DNA of 64,000 nt from JAMXLO01 sp963696645 (GTDB taxonomy: Bacteria; Pseudomonadota; Alphaproteobacteria; Acetobacterales; Acetobacteraceae), in assembly GCA_963696645.1 (NCBI GenBank), contig CAVOKY010000005.1, forward strand, positions 1,860,001-1,924,000, in the 5' to 3' direction. The notes beneath the pieces were generated by a model. It worked only from the letters and a program-made list of their open reading frames with translations. It was not told the DNA's origin and ran no database searches. The position numbers were made by a program, and so were the translations under genes. How positions within the stretch are numbered: the first letter of the stretch is position 1; every line of letters begins with the position of its first letter. Positions 56,763 through 64,000 of the stretch are shown here, one piece after another.

Positions 56763-57652
56763 CAGCGGGTGGGATGGGCGCCGATCGTCAAGGTTACCAG
56801 TTGCACCGCACCGGCACGCAGCAACTTCAGGGTGGCGGGTTGGCTGATGCGTTCCGGCGCCAGGGCTGCGGCCAAGCCGCGCGGACGCCCGGTGCGGCGG
56901 CCGTCCACCTCCAGGATGATGTCGCCTGGCAGCACGCCGGCCTGCTCCGCCGGCGCGCCCGGGACCAGCGCCACCACCATCATGCCGCTATCGCGTCCGG
57001 CCGCCTCACGCATGCTCTGCGGCACCAGGACGTGCTGCAGGCCGACGCCCAACCAGCCACGCCCGACGCGACCGTTGGTCAGCAGCGGATCCAGCACGCG
57101 TTCCACCGTGGTGGCGGGGATCACCAGGGTGCGGCGACGCGGACCGGCGGTGGACATGCCGATGAGCTTGCCGGCGAGCGTCAGCACCGGGCCGCCTTCG
57201 TCCGCCCCGAGCCGGGCGTCGAGCCGCAGCAGCGTGTCGATGCGGCCGCCGGCCATGCTGTGCCATTCGGGGCCGGTAGCGTGCACCATGCCGAGCCGCC
57301 CGGTGGGCGCCCCGGCGCTGTCGGCACCCACGATGAGGGCAAGCGATCCGGCGCGCGGCGGCGGGCTGGCTTCCGGACGCGCGCTGCCGAGGCCTTGTGC
57401 CAGGCGCAGCACGGCGACGTTGGTGCCAGGATCGCGGCCGGCCAGACGGGCCGGAATCTCGGTGCCGTTGCGGACCACGGTGTAGTCGGTGCCGTCGGGC
57501 AGCACCTGCTCCGATGTCACCACCACATCGTCGCGCCACAGTACGCCGCTGCGGTCGCGCCGTCCGGTGCGGATGGCGACGGTGAAGGTCGCCGCATCGG
57601 CCAGCCGATCCGCCAGCGCGTCGGAAAATACTTCGAGGGTATCGGTGGTCAT
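56762..57652 (-). CDS. HtrA-like protein lacking all three catalytic residues, with PDZ domain
   Basis: 296 residues from ATG 57652 (CAGGAGA upstream). Aligned with the active HtrA next door, the catalytic His is Gln (VVTSEQV, Q49), Asp is Asn (GTNVAVLRL, N78) and Ser is Glu (LGADEGGPVL, E152), while the fold landmarks remain. A PDZ domain follows (GRGWLGVGLQHVLVP, GAPAEQAGVLPGDIILEVDG). No signal peptide. The product probably acts as a peptide sensor or scaffold. It is translationally coupled to the LuxR regulator and divergent from the active protease. Confidence 0.88.
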   Translation of the reverse strand: MTTDTLEVFSDALADRLADAATFTVAIRTGRRDRSGVLWRDDVVVTSEQVLPDGTDYTVVRNGTEIPARLAGRDPGTNVAVLRLAQGLGSARPEASPPPRAGSLALIVGADSAGAPTGRLGMVHATGPEWHSMAGGRIDTLLRLDARLGADEGGPVLTLAGKLIGMSTAGPRRRTLVIPATTVERVLDPLLTNGRVGRGWLGVGLQHVLVPQSMREAAGRDSGMMVVALVPGAPAEQAGVLPGDIILEVDGRRTGRPRGLAAALAPERISQPATLKLLRAGAVQLVTLTIGAHPTR

Positions 57653-57804
57653 CAAGTCGTCTCCTGTGTGGCTCCAGCGGCACCACACTGCATCATGCAC
57701 CGGGGTAGCGGCATCGGCCGGATGACCGGTGCGCGCCCCGGCCGCATGGCCAGGTGGCAGACAGTCGGTCCGCCACCCATTTGGTGCGCCCCAAGGGGGA
57801 ATGC

Positions 57805-58755
57805 ATGCCACTCGATGCTCTTGGCGCTCCGCCGCCTGATGAACTCGATCCGTATTCCGCACAGGTCGTGAACGCGTTCGAACGGGTCGGACCCGCTGTG
57901 GTACACGTGCTGTCGTTGCGTGCCGACGGCAAGCCGAATGGGCAGGGGTCGGGGGTGATCTTCACGCCCGATGGCTATGTGCTGACCAACGCGCACGTGG
58001 TCGCCGGTGCAGCGCGGCTGCAGGCATCGTTCACCGATGGCCAGGTGCTGGACGCGACGCTCGTCGGACAGGATGCGGACACCGACACGGCCGTATTGCG
58101 GCTGGCCGGGAATGGCCTGCGGTTCGCCGAACTGGGCAGTTCCGCGTCGCTTCGCGTCGGCCAACTGGTGGCCGCGATCGGCAATCCACTCGGCTTCCAG
58201 TGTACCGTCACCGCGGGGATCGTCAGTGCCCTGGGGCGCACGTTGCGGACGCCGTCGGGCCGCAACCTGGAGAGCGTGATCCAGACCGACGCGCCGCTGA
58301 ACCCCGGCAATTCCGGCGGGCCGCTGGTGTCCGGTGCCGGGCGTGTCGTCGGCATCAACACCGCGACGATCGCGCCGGCGCAGGGCATCTGCTTTGCCAT
58401 CGGCATCGACACCGCCGTCTGGGTGGCGACGCGGCTGATGCGCGATGGCCGTGTGCGGCGCTCGCGCCTCGGGTTGGGCGGACAGACCGTGCCGATCGAT
58501 ACGCGGCTGCGGCGGTTCCATGGGCTGACGCAGACCAGCGCGGTATTGGTGCTGGAGGTGGTGGAGGGCGGTCCCGCAGCGCGGGCCGGGGTGCAGCCGG
58601 GCGACCTGGTCGTGGCGTTCGACGAGACACCAGTCGGTGGCGTGGATGATCTGCATCGCGCGCTGACGGTGGAGCGGGCCGGGTTGGTTGTGCCGCTGAC
58701 CATCCTGCGCCGGGTGGAGAAGCTGTCGCTGGCGACCACGCCCGACGAGGCGTGA
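57805..58755 (+). CDS. HtrA/DegP-like serine protease with PDZ domain, no signal peptide
   Basis: 316 residues from ATG 57805, ribosome site AAGGGGGA. Trypsin-like triad intact: H64 in VLTNAHVVAGA, D94 in DTDTAVLRLAG, S170 in PLNPGNSGGPLVSGAG. C-terminal PDZ domain: LVLEVVEGGPAARAGVQPGD, LVVAFDETPVGGVDDLHRAL. The N-terminus (MPLDALGAPPPDELDPYS) has neither signal nor membrane segment, so a cytoplasmic location is predicted, unlike DegP. It shares a 152-base divergent promoter region with the pseudo-protease/LuxR pair. Confidence 0.92.
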   Translation: MPLDALGAPPPDELDPYSAQVVNAFERVGPAVVHVLSLRADGKPNGQGSGVIFTPDGYVLTNAHVVAGAARLQASFTDGQVLDATLVGQDADTDTAVLRLAGNGLRFAELGSSASLRVGQLVAAIGNPLGFQCTVTAGIVSALGRTLRTPSGRNLESVIQTDAPLNPGNSGGPLVSGAGRVVGINTATIAPAQGICFAIGIDTAVWVATRLMRDGRVRRSRLGLGGQTVPIDTRLRRFHGLTQTSAVLVLEVVEGGPAARAGVQPGDLVVAFDETPVGGVDDLHRALTVERAGLVVPLTILRRVEKLSLATTPDEA

Positions 58756-58805
58756 AGCGGCGTGTTCCAATGGCGGTATTGCGCGGGTCCCGGCAATAAT
58801 CCGGG

Positions 58806-59702
58806 TCAATGCTTCCCTGGCGGCAACCGGCGCTTCGACCACCGGCGCAGCCAGACCGGGATGGCAACCGCCATCATCGGCCGGGCCACAAGAAAGCCCT
58901 GCACCTGATCGACCCCGAGGTCCGCCAACCGATCCCAGGTTGCGGCGTCCTCGACCCCCTCGGCGGTAACCGTCAGGCCGCGTTCCTTCGCGATGTCGAC
59001 GACGCCGCGGGTGAACTCGCGTGATCCCTGATCGGCTGCCAGAAGGTGCACCAGATCCTTGTCAAGCTTCACGCCGGTGAATGGAAGCGCCAAAAGAGAT
59101 TGAATTTGCGGTACTTCTGGCTGGATATCGTCGATTACGACACCATAGCCGGAACTGCGCAGCCGCTCCACGGCGTGCTGCAGACCGACGAGATCCTCAA
59201 CCGGCCGGCTCTCGGTCAATTCGACGATGATCTGCTCGGGACGGATACCGGCATCGCGGCGCTGCGCGTCCAGCACCGTCATCGCGGCTGCCACCAGGAG
59301 CACATCGAGCGGAAAGTTCAGGGCGATAGCCAGGTCGTAGGGTGCCAGCGGCGGGGCTGACATGTCGGCGAATGCACGGTGCGTCACCACCTCGGTCAGT
59401 GCCGGCGCAAGGCCGGCGTCTTCCATCTGCGGGACGAAGTGGCGCGGCAGCAGGGTGCCGCGCGCGGGATGGTTCAGGCGGGCGAGAACTTCGACCGCCA
59501 CTGGCTGACGATCGATCACGCGTACGATCGGCTGGTAACGTGCCTCGATCATGGTGCCCGAAAGGGCGGCGTGGATTTCGCTTATCGCCATTGGGCGTTT
59601 ATGTCGCTGAATACCAAAAGGGCGAACCGCTGGGGCGCGGCGAATGGCGGGTGCATGTGCTGGCACCTCGGCCAGATTACGGGGGGTCACAGGGCGTTTC
59701 AT
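58806..59702 (-). CDS. EAL-domain protein (c-di-GMP phosphodiesterase or degenerate relative)
   Basis: 298 residues from ATG 59702 (ATG 59591, residue 38, is a plausible start; neither has a ribosome site). EAL fold: EARYQPIVRVIDRQPVAVEV with EVLARL at the EAL position, LPRHFVPQMEDAGLAPALTE, AIALNFP, IIVELTESRP, VVIDDIQPEVPQIQSLL, VKLDKDLVH, TVTAEGVED. Most metal ligands are kept, but the DDFG-T-G loop reads DDIQPE, which may reduce activity. No GGDEF or sensor domain is present. Confidence 0.85.
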   Translation of the reverse strand: MKRPVTPRNLAEVPAHAPAIRRAPAVRPFGIQRHKRPMAISEIHAALSGTMIEARYQPIVRVIDRQPVAVEVLARLNHPARGTLLPRHFVPQMEDAGLAPALTEVVTHRAFADMSAPPLAPYDLAIALNFPLDVLLVAAAMTVLDAQRRDAGIRPEQIIVELTESRPVEDLVGLQHAVERLRSSGYGVVIDDIQPEVPQIQSLLALPFTGVKLDKDLVHLLAADQGSREFTRGVVDIAKERGLTVTAEGVEDAATWDRLADLGVDQVQGFLVARPMMAVAIPVWLRRWSKRRLPPGKH

Positions 59703-59844
59703 CAGGTCGAGGTCGATCGGCAGATGTTCGATTCGCAGAAGTGCCAGCCAACCAACCTATGCCTGATCGCCCAGGAACCGCCAGAAGTTTCGGCCAGAGA
59801 ATGTTCACGCCGCAGTGTTCTGATGACCGAGGTGTCCCATCCGG

Positions 59845-60630
<786 letters not shown>

Positions 60631-60664
60631 CTTTCCGATCCCCGATGTCGGTGCCGGCTTGTAG

Positions 60665-61504
60665 CTAGCGCTGGGTACGCGAGCAATAGAACGTGCTGCG
60701 GGCCGATTGGGTGATGCGGCGGATGCCGGGGCAGGCGGGGCGGCCGGGGCAACGCTCACAGGGTTCAGCCTCGCGGCCGTAGACCTTCCACGCGTGCTGG
60801 AAGTAGCCCAGTTCGCCGTCGGGCTGCACGTAGTCGCGCAGCGACGAGCCGCCGGCGGCGATCGCCTCCTGCAAGGTCTCCTTGATCGCCGGCACCAGGC
60901 GGTCGGCACGGGTGCCCGGAATGGTGTGGGCCGAGCGCTGGGGGCTCAGCCGTGCGCGGAATAGTGCCTCGCAGACATAGATGTTGCCGAGGCCGGCTAC
61001 CACCTTCTGGTCGAGCAAGGCGGCCTTGATCGGCGTGCGCTTGCCGGCGAGCGCGGCTGACAGCCGGGCAGGCGTGAATGCGGCGTCGAGTGGTTCCGGG
61101 CCGAGACCGGCGAGCAGCTTGTGGTTATCCTCCTGGCGCGTCGGCACCAGGTCCACCGAACCGAAGCGGCGAGGATCGACGAACCCCATGCGCCAGCCGT
61201 CATCGGTCTCCAGCACCAGATGCTCGTGCGGCGTCGGCAGATTGGGGCGCACGGGGCTCAGTACCATCCGGCCCGACATGCCCAGGTGCAGCAGCACCGA
61301 ATCGCCGCCGGCAAGCCGCATCAGGATGTATTTGCCGCGCCGCCGGAATCCGATGACACGCGCGCCGGTCAGTCGCGTCTGCAAGCCTTCGGGAAATGGC
61401 CAGCGCATGTCGGAACGGTGCGCGGTGGCGCGCACGATGACCCGTCCCTCCAGGCGTTGGCGGAGGCCTCGCATCACCGTCTCGACTTCAGGGAGTTCCG
61501 GCAT
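60665..61504 (-). CDS. mutM: Formamidopyrimidine-DNA glycosylase
   Basis: 279 residues. Bifunctional base-excision enzyme for oxidised purines. N-terminal PELPEVETV with the catalytic Pro and Glu; beta-F segment LLHLGMSGRM; DPRRFG; GLGNIYVCEALFRA; GSSLRDYVQPDGELGYF. The C-terminal zinc finger reads CERCPGRPAC..STFYCSRTQR. The fourth Cys expected in YCxxCQ is Thr here, although an extra Cys (PAC) is present upstream. Start ATG 61504 is back to back with ubiE. Confidence 0.95.
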   Translation of the reverse strand: MPELPEVETVMRGLRQRLEGRVIVRATAHRSDMRWPFPEGLQTRLTGARVIGFRRRGKYILMRLAGGDSVLLHLGMSGRMVLSPVRPNLPTPHEHLVLETDDGWRMGFVDPRRFGSVDLVPTRQEDNHKLLAGLGPEPLDAAFTPARLSAALAGKRTPIKAALLDQKVVAGLGNIYVCEALFRARLSPQRSAHTIPGTRADRLVPAIKETLQEAIAAGGSSLRDYVQPDGELGYFQHAWKVYGREAEPCERCPGRPACPGIRRITQSARSTFYCSRTQR

Positions 61505-61533
61505 TGGGGTGGGTCACGCTATAGATGGCGGCA

Positions 61534-62289
61534 ATGAGCGACAACCCGGTACCGACCGACACCACCGATTTCGGTTTCCGCCGTGTGCCACACACGGCGA
61601 AGAGCGGCATGGTGCGTGCGGTGTTCGACAGCGTCGCGCCGCGCTACGACCTGATGAACGACCTGATGTCGCTCGGAATTCATCGCGTGTGGAAGCGGGT
61701 GTTCGTGACGATGCTCGATCCGCGCCCGCGCCATGTGCTGCTGGATCTGGCCGCAGGCACCGGCGATATCGGATTTGCCTGGCTGACGCAGGGCGGTGGC
61801 CCGGTACTGCTCAGCGATGTCAACGCGTCGATGCTGGAGGTGGCGCGCGATCGTGCGCTGTCGAACGGCCTGGTGGGCGAAGCGTCGCTGCTGGTCGCCG
61901 ATGCCGAGAGGCTGCCGTTGCCGGATCGCGCGGTGGATCGGGTGTCGATTGCATTCGGGCTGCGCAATTGCACCGACAAGCCGGCTGTGCTGGCGGAGGC
62001 GCGCCGCGTGCTGCGGCCGGGCGGGCGGTTCTGCTGTCTGGAGTTCTCCCACGTTCAGGTCGCGGCGTTGCAGCCGCTGTACGATGCGTGGTCGTTCCGT
62101 GTACTGCCGGTGCTGGGACAGCGCGTTGCGGGGGACGCGGCGAGTTATCGTTACCTGGCGGAGAGCATCAGGACATTTCCGGATCAGGAGGTGCTGGCAG
62201 AGATGATGCAACAGGCTGGGCTGGCACGCGTCGCCGTGCGCAACCTGTCAGGCGGCATAGCGGCGATCCACTCGGGATGGCGGCTGTGA
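61534..62289 (+). CDS. ubiE: Ubiquinone/menaquinone C-methyltransferase
   Basis: 251 residues from ATG 61534 (ATG 61525 is in frame). SAM-dependent methylation of demethoxyubiquinol or demethylmenaquinol. Signatures: DSVAPRYDLMNDLMSLGIHR, VLLDLAAGTGDIGFAW (SAM site), AFGLRNCTDKPAVLAEARRV and LEFSHVQV, GGIAAIHSGWRL at the end. Divergent from mutM. Many relatives have ubiB between ubiE and coaBC; here coaBC follows after 25 bases. Confidence 0.96.
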   Translation: MSDNPVPTDTTDFGFRRVPHTAKSGMVRAVFDSVAPRYDLMNDLMSLGIHRVWKRVFVTMLDPRPRHVLLDLAAGTGDIGFAWLTQGGGPVLLSDVNASMLEVARDRALSNGLVGEASLLVADAERLPLPDRAVDRVSIAFGLRNCTDKPAVLAEARRVLRPGGRFCCLEFSHVQVAALQPLYDAWSFRVLPVLGQRVAGDAASYRYLAESIRTFPDQEVLAEMMQQAGLARVAVRNLSGGIAAIHSGWRL

Positions 62290-62314
62290 GGAATTGCATC
62301 TCCGTGCCGCCGTC

Positions 62315-63520
62315 ATGACCGGCCTGTCTGGCAAGCGCGTGCTGCTGATCGTGTCCGGTGGCATTGCGGCGTACAAGGCACTGGAGCTGATCCGGCTGTT
62401 GCGCGGGCGTGATTGCGCGGTCACCTGTGTGCTGACGGAGTCGGGTGCGCACTTCGTTACGCCGCTGTCGTTGCAGGCGCTGAGCGAAACGAAAGTCTAC
62501 ACCGACCTGTTCTCGCTGACGGACGAGAGCGAGATGGGACATATCCAGCTTTCGCGCAGTGCGGATCTTGTCGTGGTGGCACCCGCATCGGCTGACATAC
62601 TGGCGAAGATGGCGGCGGGTCTGGCGGGTGATCTGGCATCGACCCTGCTGCTGGCGACCGACAAGCCCGTGCTGGTGGCGCCCGCGATGAATGTCCGCAT
62701 GTGGCAGCACGCGGCGACGGTCGCGAACATGGCGTTGCTCAGATCGCGCGGCATCCACGTGGTTGGTCCGGATGACGGCGCGATGGCGTGCAACGAATTC
62801 GGCCCCGGCCGGCTTGCCGAACCGCCGGCAATCCTGGCCGCGATCGAGGCGCTGCTCGCACCGCGACGCCCCCTATCGGGTCGCCATTTGCTGATCACCA
62901 GCGGACCGACACACGAGCCGATCGATCCGGTGCGCTACATCGCCAATCGCTCCAGCGGTCGGCAGGGACACGCGATCGCTGCTGCCGTTGCGGCGTTGGG
63001 TGCGCGCGTGACGCTAGTCAGCGGGCCGGTCGCCGTGCCGGACCCCGAAGGTGTCACCGTTCGGCACGTGGAAAGTGCGCGAGAGATGCTGGATGCGTGC
63101 CAGGCGTCGCTGCCGGCCGATGTCGCGATCTTCGCTGCCGCGGTGGCGGACTGGCGCGTCGTCGGTGCGGCGGCGGGCAAGATCAAGAAGCTGCCGGGTG
63201 CGGCGCCGCCGACGCTGGAGCTGGTGGCAAATCCGGACATTCTCGCCACCATTGCGCAGGCAGGTCCGGGGCGCCCGCGTCTGGTCATCGGATTTGCCGC
63301 CGAGACCGACGACCTGATGGCGAACGCGCAGGCCAAGCGCAAGCGCAAGAATGCCGACTGGATCGTTGCCAATGATGTTTCACCTGAAACCGGCATCATG
63401 GGCGGTGAGGAGAATGCCGTGCATCTGATCACCGCGGACGGTGTCGAGGACTGGCCGCGACTGGCCAAGCAGGAGGTGGCGCGCCGGCTTGCCGGGCGGA
63501 TCGCCGACGCATTGGCATGA
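62315..63520 (+). CDS. coaBC: Phosphopantothenoylcysteine decarboxylase / phosphopantothenate-cysteine ligase
   Basis: 401 residues from ATG 62315. Bifunctional coenzyme A synthesis enzyme. CoaC half (1-180): VLLIVSGGIAAYKALELIRL, catalytic His in MGHIQLSRSADLVVVAPASA, PAMNVRMW, catalytic Cys in AMACNEFGPGRLAEP. CoaB half: LLITSGPTHEPIDPVRYIAN, RSSGRQGHAIA, AAVADWRVVGAAAGKIKK, FAAETDDL, NDVSPETGIMGGEENAVHLI. Its stop overlaps the next ATG by four bases. Confidence 0.96.
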   Translation: MTGLSGKRVLLIVSGGIAAYKALELIRLLRGRDCAVTCVLTESGAHFVTPLSLQALSETKVYTDLFSLTDESEMGHIQLSRSADLVVVAPASADILAKMAAGLAGDLASTLLLATDKPVLVAPAMNVRMWQHAATVANMALLRSRGIHVVGPDDGAMACNEFGPGRLAEPPAILAAIEALLAPRRPLSGRHLLITSGPTHEPIDPVRYIANRSSGRQGHAIAAAVAALGARVTLVSGPVAVPDPEGVTVRHVESAREMLDACQASLPADVAIFAAAVADWRVVGAAAGKIKKLPGAAPPTLELVANPDILATIAQAGPGRPRLVIGFAAETDDLMANAQAKRKRKNADWIVANDVSPETGIMGGEENAVHLITADGVEDWPRLAKQEVARRLAGRIADALA

Positions 63521-64000
63521 TACGCCGACTGACGCAGTCCGATCTTGCCGCATATCGCGCCATCCGGCTCGATGCATTGCGCTGGCATCCGGAAGCATTC
63601 GGCAGTTCCTACGAGGAGGAAGTCGACTACGCACCGGAGGAATTTGCACGCCACCTTGATCCGCCCGGATGCATGGTCGGTGCCATGGCCGGCGATCGTC
63701 TCATCGGCATCGCCGGTCTGTATGTTCCCACGCGACGCAAGCAGAAGCACAAAGGCACACTGGTCGCCGTCTATGTCGATGCGGCACATCGGCGCGGCGG
63801 TATCGCCCGTGGCCTGGTCGAGGCGATCATCGGACAGGCTCGGCAGCAGCATCTGCGACTGCTGGAGCTCACCGTGACGGTTGGCAACGACGTTGCGCGA
63901 CAGCTTTACGTTCAGCTTGGGTTTCGGACCTACGGCATCGAGCGTCGCTCGCTGCTGGTCGAAGGCGTATTGTACGATGAGGAGTTGATGGCGCTGGTGC
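63517..64000 (+). CDS. GNAT N-acetyltransferase (3' end outside window)
   Basis: Opens with ATG 63517 overlapping the coaBC stop (ATGA) and stays open for 161 codons to the window end. MIRRLTQSDLAAYRAIRLDA, EAFGSSYEEE, VAVYVDAAHRRGGIARGLVE (acetyl-CoA loop), LTVTVGNDVARQLYVQLGFR. A common small-molecule or protein acetyltransferase; translational coupling to coaBC suggests co-expression rather than shared function. Confidence 0.9.
   Translation, partial: MIRRLTQSDLAAYRAIRLDALRWHPEAFGSSYEEEVDYAPEEFARHLDPPGCMVGAMAGDRLIGIAGLYVPTRRKQKHKGTLVAVYVDAAHRRGGIARGLVEAIIGQARQQHLRLLELTVTVGNDVARQLYVQLGFRTYGIERRSLLVEGVLYDEELMALV

Overview
The window is high-GC DNA with strongly G/C-biased third codon positions. 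Its gene content points to an alphaproteobacterium, most likely a member of the Rhodospirillales/Acetobacteraceae. The evidence is a tandem-aptamer glycine riboswitch ahead of gcvT-gcvH-gcvP, a class I PHA synthase, an MbfA-type membrane ferritin, the mutM/ubiE/coaBC neighbourhood, and modular GGGGC..GCCCC hairpin repeats. The taxon is an inference from gene families; no marker gene was searched.

Layout. 0-2 kb: an acetyltransferase cut by the window edge, then selA with a selenocysteine tRNA one base downstream, so the organism is expected to make selenoproteins (none was recognised here). 2.2-8.4 kb: two tandem OmpA-type porins, a lipoprotein and a large hybrid histidine kinase, the last three overlapping. 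8.4-10.4 kb: a DHA2-type exporter divergent from a thioesterase-like gene. 10.5-15.3 kb: a small carbon-metabolism cassette (ThDP enzyme, NupC-like nucleoside transporter, oxaloacetate-decarboxylase-like lyase; divergently a second lyase of the same superfamily), all broken by many single-base frameshifts. 15.4-20.1 kb: glycine cleavage operon with riboswitch. 20.1-20.4 kb: hairpin array. 20.4-28.1 kb: TauD-type dioxygenase, CoA-transferase, a dead PIN-toxin module, LLM flavin monooxygenase, MntA/HepT toxin-antitoxin pair, class III aminotransferase, membrane ferritin, cytochrome b561. 28.2-31.9 kb: TetR-HlyD-ABC efflux operon with a clear operator, ATPase and permease frameshifted. 32-38.3 kb: hypothetical genes, MarR regulator with a very large GltD/PyrK-like fused flavoprotein, SPOR lipoprotein interrupted at a G10 tract. 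38.5-41.2 kb: PEP-CTERM and CHRD exported proteins, acetyltransferase. 41.4-46.5 kb: ring-cleavage-type dioxygenase divergent from an amide-hydrolysis operon (AtzG-like, amidase, formamidase, amidase). 46.7-52 kb: caspase-Sel1 protein, phaC, OmpA-like lipoprotein. 52-55.7 kb: aminotransferase and homoserine dehydrogenase, separated by a DUF29 gene and repeats. 56.2-59.7 kb: a divergent HtrA / catalytically dead HtrA / LuxR module and an EAL protein. 59.8-64 kb: enoyl-CoA hydratase, mutM, ubiE, coaBC and an acetyltransferase cut by the window end.

The most unusual items are the HtrA/pseudo-HtrA/LuxR unit (all three catalytic residues replaced in the regulator-coupled copy), the envelope cluster ending in a hybrid kinase, the hairpin array made of two inverted copies of one modular repeat, and the 1148-residue flavoprotein. 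About 25 apparent single-base shifts, nearly all +1 and concentrated in a few patches, include one in homoserine dehydrogenase. That pattern argues for local consensus errors rather than decay, so the affected genes should be read as probably intact in the organism.
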